64,000 nt of DNA from Periplaneta americana (GCF_040183065.1 NC_091119.1:69561392-69625391); one strand, 5' to 3'; positions 11,636-24,288 are shown, counted from the stretch's first letter. Made by a program: numbers and translations. Notes: a model not told the origin generated them from the sequence alone.

Positions 11636-11911
11636 AGCTTTTCTGCTTTCAAGTCGTCAGACCACAATAATCGCATTGATTTTTCAAACATAGCTTTTCT
11701 GCTTCCATTTCGTCAGACCACAATAATCGCATCGAATTTTCAAACAGAGCTTTTCTGCTTTCATTTCGTCAGACCACAATAATCGCATCGAATTTTCAAA
11801 CAGAGTTTTTCTGCTTTCATTTCGTCAGACCACAATAATCGCATCAAATTTTCAAACAGCTTTTCTGCTTTCATTTCGTCAGACCACAATAATCGCATTG
11901 ATTTTTCAAAC
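11636..11911. repeat. Five tandem copies of a 56-bp unit
   Basis: CGTCAGACCACAATAATCGC recurs at 11655, 11711, 11767, 11823 and 11877, a period of 56, 56, 56 and 54 bp. The unit lies at the downstream edge of the hAT transposase remnant and includes its coding sequence (minus strand, MRLLWSDEMKAEKL). As 56 is not a multiple of three, the expansion breaks the frame. Confidence 0.9.
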
Positions 11912-12335
11912 AGAACTGCAATGGTAACAAGATTTACTTTTGTCTAGCTCTTCGGATGTCAATAGAAACATTTTGCCCACATCTTCAGTTTGAAGTGCCC
12001 CAACAATAACATTAGCAAGGGATCTGTTTGCAATATTTGTCGTTTCGTTTATAGATACCCACAATTTTTCATCTTTTAAGGTTTCTCTAATTTCACGTAA
12101 GACATCTTCATAACATTTTGCTAAGTAACCTGTACGCAGAGTAGATTGTTGGAATAGTGTTCTACCTGTATATTTTTGCAAAAATGATCTGACACATGGG
12201 TGTTTCAGTTTTTTTAAATCGAATATTTGCCCTAACGAACATGTGGCCCAAGTCTTGGTAAAAATCACATTCCATATTTGAACTCGTGGGAATAGCTTCG
12301 ATTTTCTTCAAATTCAACAACTTAAAACATTCCTT
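11912..12335 (-). pseudogene. hAT transposase fragment, CGGBP1-like family
   Basis: The minus strand gives KHPCVRSFLQKYTGRTLFQQ, then STLRTGYLAKCYEDVLREI, then LWVSINETTNIANRSLANVI. The last block aligns with the first DDE region of CGGBP1-like hAT transposases, usually V-S-I-D-E-T-T-D; here both acidic positions are Asn. N-terminal codons continue to about 12335 with a frame change. The downstream part is replaced by the 56-bp tandem repeat. Non-functional. Confidence 0.65.
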
Positions 12336-12720
12336 GTGTCTTCTAGAGTTTAAGGGTACTATTCATAGACATTTCGCAGCACGCGCTACGAGCGTACTAA
12401 GCTAGCCCCGGCTATCCACTGGTTACTAGTACAGAATTCAAATCATATCCTATCAAATCAAAGCGGAAAACTGCATTGATTTCTACTATTACGCGAGACA
12501 AGATCTGTCGCAAAGTACTCTTAATTTAAGCCTAGCTGTCCAAGTGTAGAATAAAGTTGCTTTTAGTAACTGAAGAGAATAATTTGCCAATTTTTATGTG
12601 AAATTTTGTCGATTTCTTAATCTCCCGTATTTTCTTCAAAAAAAGTTGGCAACCCTAGTCGAGTGAGCACAGCTGATCAGTGTTGCCACGTGTAGTCTCG
12701 CTAGTCAGGTAACAAATTTG

Positions 12721-12723
<3 letters not shown>

Positions 12724-12760
<37 letters not shown>
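12724..12760. repeat. AT dinucleotide repeat
   Basis: Uninterrupted (AT)n of about 36 bp. Confidence 0.9.
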
Positions 12761-12762
<2 letters not shown>

Positions 12763-12839
12763 TTTTAATTTACACGAAAACCGTGTCTATCGAAATATGA
12801 CACAGAAAAAATTCTTTATTACATTATTTATTGGTATTG

Positions 12840-13030
12840 ACAAAAATCAAGATCCTATGCATAGTAATTATCCACCACGACGTAGACGTTAAAGTTTTCG
12901 GAAAAAAAAAAAAGAATTTCTTTTTCGAAAACTAAAAACTTTCAACCCGTATGGTATTAGACTTTTTTTGTTATACTGAATATGAACAATTCGTTCTGCA
13001 AAGCTGCAGGGTTATTTCACTTCTACCCTG
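12840..13030 (-). mobile_element. One end of a TA-flanked element
   Basis: The sequence ends in TTCTACCCTG followed by TA. Read on the minus strand this is CAGGGTAGAAGTGAAATAAC, an element terminus like those at 1487 and 10779. The other end was not found and the left limit is approximate. Confidence 0.4.
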
Positions 13031-13659
13031 TATATATATAGACTACATATAATTTTTGTTTTTAGTTTGAGCGATTTCATTACGAATTTCAATTATTGCC
13101 CACGTGTAATTATTTTGTCTTATACGTCGCATATGGAAGGTCCATTGAAAGAACATGTTAAGTCACTTCTTAAATTTCTCAGAAAAGCATTTTTTTAACT
13201 TCAAAACACTGCCAAGACTTTATTATTTTAAATATGATTTAGTTTATGATACCATGTTACAAAGCAGGCTTTTAGCCATTTTGATTTTCTAGAATGATAA
13301 TTCCCCTTGAGTTAACAGCTGGCACCAAAAAAAATTGACTTAGCATGTCTTCCAGTGAACCCATCATATGTAAAATTCCAATAACGTATCTTCTTTTAAG
13401 TTATATAATCTTCTACACTTATTATTCTTGAAAAAAGTTATTTCTACTGTTTTGGTGTCATATTCTTATTTTTACCACACTACAGAGTTCGATTCTGAAA
13501 ATTAATCTAGACAATTTAAACTATTTCATGAAATTTTAAATATATTACTTCCTTTATGCATGTTTATGCTTTTATTTTAAAGTATGTACCCACTTCACTT
13601 TACGTGATTTGGGTTCCACATATTGCGGATAGATGGCAGGACTGTGACCCATTTTTCTA
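13031..13659. other. No recognisable feature
   Basis: AT-rich sequence without coding or repeat signature that I recognise. Confidence 0.4.
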
Positions 13660-14102
13660 GTTCTACACCACTTCGGCAGGCCACACTGTACATGATGTGT
13701 ATCTGTGGAGAGTTATGTCATGTACTAGGGTGAGTGTATGTGTAAGTGTAGTGTCTTTAATGAGTGATGATGATGCGGAGGGGAGAAGGAGAAACCTGAT
13801 GTCGGCACGTAGCCTACTCCTGCCGAATAGCACCAAGGAGGCCGCCAGGCTTAACGTCCCTATCCGACGGACGAGTCACTATCAACAGTGACAAATGCCT
13901 TCTCTTCATGTGCACTGTGGAGATATTTGGGATTTAACCCAGGCATATTGGTACACAATCTAGTGATTAAAAGTTGCGCACTATCATCTCTCTTAGTCTC
14001 GAGGTAGAAATTTTACATGAAAATTTCTGACCCCACTGGGAATCGAATCTGGGCGTTTAGTCTGGAGGCAGAACGCTACCACAGAGCTAACTCGGTGGAC
14101 TT
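13660..14102 (-). mobile_element. tRNA-derived SINE
   Basis: On the minus strand the head reads TTAGCTCTGTGGTAGCG (A-box) and, about 35 bp later, ATTCGATTCCC (B-box), an internal RNA polymerase III promoter. A body of about 350 bp follows with no coding capacity. It lies against the left end of the R2-like LINE. Confidence 0.65.
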
Positions 14103-16427
14103 TATTTTAAAGTTTGTACAATGTCTCACCAACAGTAAAAGAAATCTTAAATCTTCCATCCTACACTCCAGAGAATATGCTTTACTCACCTAAGAAATAC
14201 AAAGGACTTGGTCTTTATAAAGAAAGCTGGGAAGCTTTTCTACGGTTTATCAACGTTTACAAATTGTTTGCAAGACAAACATATATGTTTCGAATAGACG
14301 TGATTTGACCAATGAAATACCTATAAGCAAGTCTGGATAAACTTGGACTGACAAATCAGGTAAACGTACCATCTTTACGAGAACTTCTACGAGACAAGAA
14401 CTTGACTCCTGGTGTACATTGCCTCAGAAAGGAGAGGGAGATGATCTATAACGAATACACGCCCGCTAATAAGTGGCTATCTAGACTGGATTGACCAGCA
14501 GCGAATGGAAGAATGCTATTAAGATAACTACCAATATAGGCCCCTAAGCCCAGAATTCATTCTATCCCCTACCAGGTGGGTCTCAGAACAGAACCCACTG
14601 CCGACATTGTCGGAGTGAGAAAGAAACATTTGCTCGCATTCTGGGAGCCTGCCCTCATGGAGAACTACTGAGGAATAGTCGTCGCAAGATTTGATCCCTC
14701 CTAGCATCGACCCTACGAGGAAAAAAACTTCCAAGTAGAAGAGGAGGTCCATGGTTTGTCCACAAATGGGTCTACAAGACCAAGAGGAGTACAAGACATA
14801 TTAACATCATCCCTATCCCGACAAGACCAACAACTGGATTCATAATTAACCCAACTGTAAGGATGAAAACATACGAGGATCAACCTGTTGAGGTACATCA
14901 GGAAAAATGCGATATATACAACCCCACTATACCATACTACAGAGTGGCGCACGAAAAACCGGCCCGCCACGAGCAGATACAAACAAATGAAATAAATAAA
15001 AAATAGGCTAATGCAAAGGTCTGTATTTACTGAAACGATCTTGTCTTTTACATAAGGTGCTGAAAATGACCTCCTTGTGCTTCAATGCACTTTTGGGCGC
15101 GCCCTATCATATTATACACTTTGCGCAACTCTGCTGCATCAATTCTCAAAATTTCATTACAAATATTATCCTTCAAGTCTCCTAATATTCTTGGATTACT
15201 TGTGCACACTTTTCCCTTTAGACTGCCCCACAGATAAAAGTCACAAGTGGTAAGGTCCGGTGAATGCGGCGGCCACAATCCTTATCTGACAGTCCTTTCT
15301 TCTGTGAATCTTTCATGAATTTGTGAGATTGACTCGCGTAAAGTATGACAGGTCGCCCCATCTTGTTGAAAGACAGCGTACAAGCGTTCATGGGGCGTCA
15401 ACTGTGCGTGAAATTCCTCAAAGATTTGTATATACACGTCAGTGTTTACTGTTGTTCAAAAAAATATGGGACCCACAATCCGACTTGCTGACACAGCACA
15501 CCACACTCCGATTTTTCTATCGTGAAGAGGTTCCTCATGAACGTAAGGGATTGTTTGTTGACCAGTATCTGGTGTTCTGGGAGTTTTCATGTCCTGTCAG
15601 ATGGCACAAGGCTTCATCACTCATGAAATACAGCAGAGGATCCAACATTCCACTCTCAATTGTTTGTCATAGCCATGTGCAGTAATTCATACTTTTTGCC
15701 TTGTCTTCCTCCTTCAGTTCTTGGACGCGTGTCACTTTGTAGGGCTTCATTCCTATATGGTGTAAAACACGTTGACAAGACCTACGCGAAACATTCACTT
15801 GTTGCGACAATTTACGTGTCGTCTTCTTAGGACTCTGGATATTTCGTGCTCGAATATCCGCGATCACAGCAGGTGTACGAACGGACTGGGCTCGATTTTT
15901 TTTTTCAACTGACTCTGTAGTACCGGTACGCCACTTTTTCACCAAATCCTGTATACTGCTCTTTGCTAATATGGAAACGCCAGGTAATTTGTTTGCAAAA
16001 ATATCCCGAGTTTCCTTAAATGTACCAGTAGACACGTACAAGGCGTACGTGTCTTCTGGTCTACGCTATTGCGATTCTTTCTTGAAGAGAATACGTCTCG
16101 CTAAGATATTTACTTCACACGTTTTAACCAAGTCTTCACGGTTTTCGTACTGACAATACAATACAAAACATAGTCGCAACAATAGGTGACAAATTGGCGG
16201 GCGACAATGAGCAGTCTGTACTCAGGCCAGTTTTTCGTGTGCTTCTCTGTATAAGGAAAAATATCATCGACGTTACTGAATTACTCATTGGGGCTAGAGG
16301 GACCGTCACAAAGAGATTCGCGCATTTTTGCAAGCAGTTTGGTCCAGGACAAACTCTTGTTACTGAAGGATCTCTGTCTGCAGTGAAAGGATCTATAAAA
16401 ATTCTAAGAAACCTTCTCTACACTTGA
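14103..16427 (+). pseudogene. R2-like LINE C-terminal region, split by a DNA transposon
   Basis: The plus strand gives PENMLYSPKKYKGLGLYKES, then CRHCRSEKETFARILGACPH with the C-x2-C of the R2-type CCHC knuckle, and ELLRNSRRKI, typical of the restriction-like endonuclease region. The expected His of the knuckle is Arg (FARI). The frame is broken several times up to 14939. After the inserted transposon (14940-16249) the C-terminus resumes as NIIDVTELLIGARGTVTKRF and stops at 16427. Assignment to the R2 type is from recalled motif similarity. Confidence 0.6.
14940..16249 (-). mobile_element. Full-length but degenerate IS630/Tc1-like transposon
   Basis: Ends CAGAGTGGCGCACGAAAAAC and (minus strand) CAGAGAAGCACACGAAAAAC are inverted repeats flanked by TA. 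The minus strand encodes a broken transposase: an N-terminal helix-turn-helix part (16041-15667), MSDEALCHLTG (first Asp), FQQDGATCHT (second Asp), and WPPHSPDLTTCDFYLWGSLK (third Asp) ending GGHFQHLM near 15048. Frameshifts lie between the blocks. The 1310-bp length is normal for the superfamily. It has inserted into the R2-like LINE. Confidence 0.85.
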
Positions 16428-16853
16428 ATAGACTGATGTCTTTCCTATGGTAATCTGCTCACTCTTAAGTTGGCTATTGCAAATGCGACTAGTGCTGAAT
16501 AGGCGACTGCGATCATCTGATAACATGATAGATACTGGGAAGAAATGGTGTTCCTACTGGCATTAATGAAGATTTGTTTAATAGTTTAGTTATTTATTAT
16601 TGTATTTTTTTTTCTTTTCTATTATATTTATTTATCTTTAATTTTTTTTAAATAATTTTATGGTAAGCTTTGTCTTTTAGGCAGCCTACACTTGGAGGAA
16701 GCTGAATAAATACAGTTTATTCTAAATAACACCGAAAATAAATGTTCCACATGTAACCTCTTATCACAAAGAATATTGCATCATAAGTAGTTAACATGAG
16801 AGACCTGGCTTAAAACTGGTTTCTTTTCTGTGATTCTCAAAGTTTACAACATA

Positions 16854-17777
16854 CGAGGCGTGTTTTTGAATACGTGCTGATATAAAAAAAAATAAAATAA
16901 AATAAAATAAAAAAACAAAAAAAAAAAAACATTACTTTCCAAATATTTTATTTTCGTTGCTTATCTTACACCTTACACTACTTTTCCACATAGTCACCGC
17001 CATTATTGAGGCTCTTGTCATAACGGGAAACCACTTTTTTATATGCCTTCACCAAAGAATGATGCTGTCTATGATGAAAGCCAAGTCTGCATTTCTTGTT
17101 TCACAACATCGTCATTGAAATGTTTTCCATCAAGGAATGTCTTCTGATGAAGAAACAGGTGAAAATCGTTTGGTGCCAAGTCAGGACAGTAGGGAGGTGG
17201 GTCGAATTGTTCCCAACCAAATGATGTGACGAGATCTCGAGTTTGGCACCCATCTTGAGCATAATTTCTGAAATCCTAAGCGTTCTGTCACAATGTTGTA
17301 GAGGAATGATTTTGAAATTTGTGGAAAATGCGAAGAAAGCAACGATATTGTGAAACTTCTGTCCTCGCGAAGTTTTGCTTTCACAGCTTCCACCAAATCA
17401 TCTGTGACAACAGACGGTTGGTCGCTCCACGGCTCATCATGCACATTTTCACAGCCTTCCTTAAACTGTCTAACCCACTTCCTCACCATTCCATCACTCA
17501 TTATTGTTTCCCCATAAATCTCACACAGTTGGCGATGAATGTCTGCTGGTGTAATATTTCTCATATTCAAAAAACGAATCACTGATCGGACTTCACAGTC
17601 GGTGAGTCGTTCAATTGTTTTGAACATTTCGAAATGCTCTCACAATAAGGAAACACAAAATGACCGCCGTCTGGGTTTCTAAAGGATGGAGGAAATCATT
17701 GCGCATGCTTAGAATTGCTACCACAGCGGTGCCGTGGAAAAATTTTAAAACAGTACTTACTTTTAAAATACACCTCG
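16854..17777 (-). mobile_element. Internally deleted mariner (SETMAR-like) element
   Basis: Inverted ends CGAGGCGTGTTTTTGAATAC and (minus) CGAGGTGTATTTTAAAAGTA lie inside TA dinucleotides at 16852-16853 and 17778-17779. From 17627 downward the minus strand encodes the HTH region (MRNITPADIHRQLCEIYGET, MVRKWVRQFKEG). It then jumps to the C-terminal block EQFDPPPYCPDLAPNDFHLF. The section with the first two catalytic Asp residues is deleted, which explains 924 bp instead of about 1.3 kb. Confidence 0.85.
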
Positions 17778-17779
17778 TA

Positions 17780-19161
17780 CTCGTATGTATAGGAAAAATA
17801 AAGAAGCAACAGGGGATTTATGAAACCCCTTGGATTGCGTGAAAAGTCTTTATACTTCGTATACAATTTTCTGGATAAGTAAGGATGAATTTAAAGATTA
17901 GATAAATACTATAACAGATGAGATAAGTACACCTTATCAAAAAATTAGATAATGGAGCGAAATGAACCATATGAAATGATGCGAGAATGGGAAGAGTAAC
18001 TGAGGAAGAATTTGGGAGCTCTAAGTCAGTTGGCTATTTGTCTCACTTATTTTTTCAACATTCCACTGAAGGAACTTAAGAGATTTTGGGTGGGAAAAGC
18101 TGAAAAACAGACGTAACCTAATACCTATTACATGAGGGAGAGAACCATGTGAATAATCTCGAGGCACATTAAATAGAGAATGGGGGTGAGCCAGATCGCA
18201 TGGAAAATCACAAAGCACTAAGTTCATCTTACATTTCTGTTTCCATGGTATGAGTAATGTCAGAGAAAATCTTTCATGTCGAAATGTTACAAATTATCTC
18301 TTCTTGAAGGTCGCATATATACATTTCACGTCAAAATAACGCGATTAACAATTTACTCATATGTCACAGGTCTGCCTTTATTGCTTACTTGCAATAAAAC
18401 ACAAAATTCGAGAAAAAAAAACTTCTGTTTAAATGCACGTTTACTTAAAAACAATACCCACTGTATTAGACAGTAAGTTTTACAATTATTGTTCCAACAG
18501 AATTGTAAGTCTGCATAACCCCTCTACTTCTGTTAAAGAACATTTTAATTTGTTAGCACAACATAGAAGGTACCCTAGTGAATTTAACTTGAAAATATTA
18601 CTTTTTTTTTTAACTTAAGGTTTACATACCATACATATAATAAGATCTTTTGTACTACTTTTTCATTCAGCGTCACATTGAGAGAACTGCTACCTGAGTA
18701 TAAATTTTGGCATAATAAATGTGCACCAGCACTATGCCAAAAGTAACTCTTTCTCACAACATGAATACTGCACATGTTTATTTCTCAGAATCGAGTTCAT
18801 TGGCTTACAGCAGTAATTGGAAACCTACATGTAGAAAACATCAATATAAAATACAGAAATGCACAATAAAGTCATTAGTTTAAAAAATCCTAAAGTCTTT
18901 TCTTTAACTTATGTTATACGATTACTTAAAATAATATTGTAATTTCATTCTTAAATAATAAATATAAAAGTGTAATGTAATCACTGAACAAACAACAAGT
19001 GCTGAGAGAAGAAACTGTTATGCACAATAGTCCCAGAAAAGAAAAATGACCGGCTGGAATTTTCCAAGTCTCAGAAAAGAGGATTTGCACATGCACAGGA
19101 AGGCCTGAGCTGAGTTCACACGAGAATATAATTTTAAATTGTTATGTCTTAATAGTTAGCT
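17780..19161. other. No recognisable feature
   Basis: AT-rich sequence. I found no exon-like frame, terminal repeats or pol III boxes. Confidence 0.4.
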
Positions 19162-19330
19162 GGAAGGCCGGAGGGAAAAAGACCTTTGGGGAGGCCGAGA
19201 CGTAGATGGGAGGATAATATTAAAATGAATTTGAGGGAGGATTAATCTTGCTCAGGATAGGGACCAATGGCAGGCTTATGTGAGGGTGGCAATGAACCTC
19301 TGGGTTCCTTAAAAACTAGTAAGTAGTAGT
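19162..19330 (+). pseudogene. 3' end of an endonuclease/RT LINE
   Basis: The plus strand reads GRPEGKRPLGRPRRRWEDNI then KMNLRED, the C-terminal Arg-rich block that follows the RLRWAGHVARM motif in a common insect LINE. The same family supplies the minus-strand fragment at 47373-47655. Only the last part and 3' region are kept. Confidence 0.7.
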
Positions 19331-19504
19331 ATGTCTTAATAGTTTCAATCTAGATATGCACTTAAAAGGGGTAAATCATTTCTTTCCAAAATATTGTATC
19401 GTAATGAAGATGATTAGTGTTTTAAAATATCAATAAACTGTTATAACAAGTTCGAAATGCCTCTGCAGTAAACATATTTACTTAGTGAAGTGTTTGCAAA
19501 AGTC

Positions 19505-19923
19505 ACAGCTTCAGCTCTGATCTTTTCATCACGATGAAGGATGGGTGAAATGGAGAAAAATTCTCTCCAGAACCAGGACTTGAACCCAGGTTTCCAGCTC
19601 TATGTGGTGAAGCTTTATCCACTAAGCCACACCGGATACCAGTTCCGATGCCGGATTGAATCCTCCCAATTTAAGTTTCACCTCTTAGTTTCCCTTCATT
19701 GGCCAACCCACATGCACTATGTCACAGAAATGTGTAACAGTGGCACAATATCCAACACTATGAGCACAGGTGCAATCATTATGAGTGACTAAGTGGCCGG
19801 GATCTGACAGAATGAGTGCAGTCTTAAATCACTAAGTGATTATTTACGCATGTCATATTATTGTGATGTAGCAAAGTACATATGATATTTCCGTGCAGGA
19901 ATTCTGCATTATCATATGATGAG
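19505..19923 (-). mobile_element. Tail-duplicated SINE, copy C
   Basis: Minus-strand order: partial tail (CATCATATGATAATGCAG), body, tRNA-like head (GGTGTGGCTTAGTGGATAAA, then B-box GGTTCAAGTCC), then the start of a second tail cut off at about 19520. The tail hairpin is kept although its sequence changed (GCAGAATTCCTGC instead of GCAGAATATCTGC), so the pairing GCAG/CTGC persists. Related to copies at 24289 and 35592. Confidence 0.7.
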
Positions 19924-21440
19924 TTTGAATCCATATCGTGGCAGAATTATTTAAATCAATTTTTTAGCATATCTATGTAGTGTCAGATATGGGCAATTCA
20001 TTATCTCGTGAAACCAAAGATATGCGTACACTGTACCTTACAGTAAGAACCTTATGATGGAAGTAAGTGAGCTAGCTATCTGTAAGTGGAAGCAAAGAAG
20101 AAGAAGAAGGAAGCTTCCAAGTCCAATTAATACTTTCTCTCATGAGCAAGTACGTTTCACGAGATAACAAATATCCTATAATCGTACTCATTTAGTGATA
20201 TTTAACTTACCTAAGAATCCCCTAAATATTCAATATTTATGTCAGTTTTAAGGCAGTGAATGGATTTCGGTATTCAAGGCTGAGTTCAGTATGTGAATTT
20301 ATTGTTATGTTCTTAATTTACATCATTAAGCATTGAGGTAACATGTATACCATAAGCGCAACTTCTTTTTTAAATCTATGTCTTTAAACGTTTATGCTAG
20401 AGTAGCAGAATTCATATCATGATGAAAAGAAGTTCACTAAGTGTTGTCAAAGCTCACGTTCAACATGATTGAGTTCTAATCCAAAGTTACCAGATTCAAG
20501 TCCTTGCATCTATGAATCTGTTAGGTAAGTTAGGTAAAGAATGTTCTGAAAATTGAAGTCGTACATTTTAGCCACTGATATAAGTAAACAAAAAGCGTAA
20601 CTGTGGTGCAAAATAAAAGTATTATTTTTCGTAATTGAAATAAAGTAATATAGTAAGAAGCTCATCTTTCATGTCATTGGATGACTTCCTGCAATCCCTG
20701 GGACATTCCATATTTGAAATTAAATCTGGTCTTCCTGCCAAGGCATCACAGACATTCTGAATTAGTTGTCATCATTCATTGGCAGTCACAGGGGTTGCAT
20801 ATGGTCAATTCTTCCAAGGTGTTAAGAACATGTTTCAATATAGACATTTCACAAGATGGTCCTATCTTTGAAAAGACTTTAACAATATAGTTTAGTTCTA
20901 AGAGTTTTTTTTTTCTAACCTGTGGTGTGTTCATAGTGTGCCATACAAAAAAAGGGGGTATAAACTTAGAAACTATAAATCACAGAGAACGAAAAATTAT
21001 ACAATAAAAAATATATTTTCTAGTCAAGACTGAACATCAATTCTCCTGCAATGAGAGCAGAGGTCTATCGACTAGATCACAAACAGCATTGCGAAGCTTA
21101 TCGTCCAAGTGACTAACATTCAGTTAACCCTCGATTATTGATTATCAATTAAGAGACAACATACCTGTCTTCCATTGAAACAAATAAGCGAACTGTGAGT
21201 CAAAACTTCGATTTTGACTCAAACAAGAGTCCAGCCATTTTTTTCTTGGGGCGACTGCACAATTAACAGAAAAAAAAACCACAGGAGTATTTTATATTTA
21301 GGTTGAAAATACAATTTCTTATTGTTCATGTAGTTAATTAATTATCACAAGTTTTATGATGCAACAAAGTAAAAATGAATGAGACAAAAGCATGAATTTC
21401 TTCAGAAGAGAAGTGAAGTCCAGTTCCATGTTGTACATCT
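19924..21440. other. No gene recognised
   Basis: AT-rich. A short inverted pair (TTATCTCGTGAAAC near 20003 and GTTTCACGAGATAA near 20155) could mark a small MITE. Nothing else assignable. Confidence 0.35.
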
Positions 21441-21455
21441 ACATCTTCATGACCG

Positions 21456-22213
21456 GCTGCAAAAGGGTATCTGTCGGATACAGGGGGGAGAGCCATTAAT
21501 CCTTTCCATTGAAGGTTTTAAGGAACCAACCTGGACAAATACCCAATGTCCCATTCCTACCTTCCCATGGTGCAGCTGTTAGTAAGCATAATTTCATGAG
21601 TTGAACTAAAGGGAGGGGCTACTCATCAATTAGCACTGGTCAGCTTGATGAGTTAATGACTGAATTTGGTATAATTTTCCTCTATTCAATACCTAATTCC
21701 CTCTTTACCCTTTCCTATCCAGTCCTCTGACTGAACTCTTACTTTCTTCGACCCCAATGGCATTAGAGCATTCGAGGCCTAGGGGTTCATTTCCCTTTCC
21801 TTCCTCCTCTTTCTACCTTTCTGTTCCTAGTGCTGACCTGCTATGGCACTAAAATCGTCCTTCAGTGGCTTAAGGAGGGAAAGCTGGTGATCAATAAGAT
21901 CTCCCAGCTAGGTCCATGGACCCATGGTGTGGTCCTCCAGACATTCTGGGGGTTGTGTGTGAATGAAGTAGCCACCAAAACGTTAAAATATGGTGTTCAC
22001 TTAAATCGGCTACAACTTGCCATTTTCATGCATAGAATTGGAATATATCAATCCCCTAACTGCCCATTGTGCAACTCAAACCAAGAAATGGATTCGGAAC
22101 ACCTCAAAATCTGTGCTTCAGTGGCTGGTCATGATAATATCTTTGAAAAATATTGGAGTGCAAGAGGTCAAATGACTTTATTGTCAAATGCCTGGCATTA
22201 GAAAACAACAACA
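21456..22213 (+). mobile_element. Short internally deleted LINE with 15-bp target duplication
   Basis: ACATCTTCATGACCG is duplicated exactly at 21441-21455 and 22214-22228. Between them lies a 758-bp insert. Its 5' part (to about 21830) is non-coding, G- then T/C-rich, like a LINE 5' leader. Its 3' part encodes only the C-terminus of an RNase-H-type LINE: NCPLCNSNQEMDSEHLKICA (CCHC knuckle) to LLSNAWH stop, then a CAACAACAA tail. ORF1, endonuclease, RT and RNase H are absent. The exact duplication suggests a fairly recent insertion. Confidence 0.75.
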
Positions 22214-22228
22214 ACATCTTCATGACCG

Positions 22229-22890
22229 AATAGGTTTATAGTTTACCCTTGCAGTAGGAGCAAAAGAAGAAATCCTGTCCCCAAGAGAGAAGGCTCCAAA
22301 AACGTTTATTAACAGTTTTCCCACCCACATTGGAATTCAATTCTGTCACTCAATGTACATCATCCTATCATTTGGAGTAGTGAATTCTGCCTTGCAGATG
22401 CCACCATTTCAGAAATGGAATTCAACTGTCAGCTAGTGGAGTTCCGAGGCAAGAATGTAAACCACCAACTACATTTCGGTAGGTGATCAAACAAGATATA
22501 ATGAATTGCGAAGATTATGATCTAGTCTGATCTGGAAAAAACTGTGAGAGAGTACACAAACTGGTCAGATATTCACTGCACGAATGGGAATAATATAACT
22601 TTAATAAAGAAGAGTCTGCATATCAGCCATAGCGGTGAAGAAATTATCTGATTAAAAATAAAAGGAAAAGAAAATGAATTTCAGATTCTGTTTCTGCTGA
22701 AAAGATACTTCTAATAATATCATCTCGTAAACAGGTGGTAATACATCTGTAGCTCTGGATACTAAATAATTGTAAACATGACTCAATTCTGGACAAGATT
22801 CTCCTCAAGACAGATGATTACACAGAACTCCCTGTTTAGAGCAGATAAGACTTCAAAAGAGAAATAGGAAACTATAACTCAGTAGACACA
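22229..22890. other. No gene recognised
   Basis: Non-coding AT-rich sequence between two LINE-derived segments. Confidence 0.4.
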
Positions 22891-22899
22891 GTGAAGGCA

Positions 22900-23697
22900 A
22901 AGTACATAGGGAATAACTCAGGTAGTTTTCATCATGCAGAACTTATGCAGGAACTTAGGGTTGATCAGATTACTGACAAACTTTAAAGATACAGTTGGAC
23001 TGTTAATCAAAAAATTAACTCTCAATATGCTGTATTCAGTTATAAAACAAATGAAAGATGTCTAAAAACTCAAGTAGGCTTTATTCAGTCAGTAAACAAG
23101 CTGAAATCAAACCATCTAAAAATAGCCAGCCAAGCGTTACTAAATCTGCAAAACCCTCTCGAAATTACCATTGTTAGATCCTCCGTAGATCATGAGGACG
23201 TTTCCACTAAAAGTCAGATTGACAAGGAAAGTTTAAGCCTCATGGTTCTTGAGACTATCTATAACAGATACCCAGGATCCAAAATAGCTGGACACTTGAA
23301 TGCTGGAGCTGAAATCTATAGTAACCTGTTTTCATTTTATACCCCTATAGGCCAGAATACATCAGCTTTTGATGGGGAAGTCCAAGCAATTAAAGTGACA
23401 TTACAACTCACAGGCCACTTAGGAAAATTCAGTAATGCTGTTAACCTGTCTGACTCTAAAACAGCTATCCAATCAATTAGTCAGACTTTCCAGCCTGGTT
23501 CAATAGAAATAAAAGACTGCCAAGATATGCTAAAAGAACTTTCAGGAAACAATAAAACAGTTGTTCTACATTGGATACCTGGTCACTGCTCAATCTATGG
23601 AAATGATCAAGCAGACTCCTTGGCTAGGAAGGAAGCTCGGCTCCCACTAACCTACTCAAAACCATGGTGGGAATATAATGGTGTAGCAGACGGGTGA
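22900..23697 (+). pseudogene. LINE RNase H domain fragment
   Basis: The readable frame 23242-23697 contains FDGEVQAIK (acidic residue of the E motif), NLSDSKTAIQSI (Asp) and LHWIPGHCSIYGNDQADSLA (His and final Asp), the order of type I RNase H in I/Jockey-like LINEs. The first catalytic Asp block (usually TDGS) is missing between YPGSK and NAGAEIYSNL. Upstream to about 22900 is related but frame-shifted linker. It ends in KPWW, fused to another repeat. Confidence 0.75.
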
Positions 23698-24288
23698 CTC
23701 AAACTCGTTTTCTACTGCGTATGACGTCACTTGGGAAGCAGCAGCGGCGCGCTAATTCGCGCCACAGTCCTCGAGGAACAAAGCAAACAGCTGTTATGTG
23801 TATGTGCACGGTGTTAATTCTTTGTTTATATTATTATATTGAATGTTATTCTTGTATCAGTAATGCTATTAATGTGACACATTTTTAAATCGATAATGTA
23901 TTTGGAATAACTCACATCACACAATGACATTCGAGCATTACCACAGTACATTTAGCAAAACTACATCTATGGGCCGGTTTCACTAACCTTCAGTAAATCA
24001 GTCCAAATGAAACATTAACTACTGAACATTAAAATATTTAACGATTTACTACAATGCGAGCTGCTCACCAATCAAATTTTCTTAACATTTAATGAACAGT
24101 AAGTAATGGCTCGTTAAGGATAAATACTCGTAAATGTGATCTATGAATTTTTCATAACTATATCAGAACATCTTTATACGAAACCACAGTCTACTATATC
24201 GCAAATCGTGTACAGTATTAGAAAACAGTTTTGTTATGTCTCTTGGTAGTGGAAATGTTGAAATTTTGGGTATGCTTTACACGAATAA

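Noticed and set aside
11636-11911. CRISPR-like array
   Set aside because: The 56-bp units are contiguous with no unique spacers, and the context is eukaryotic.
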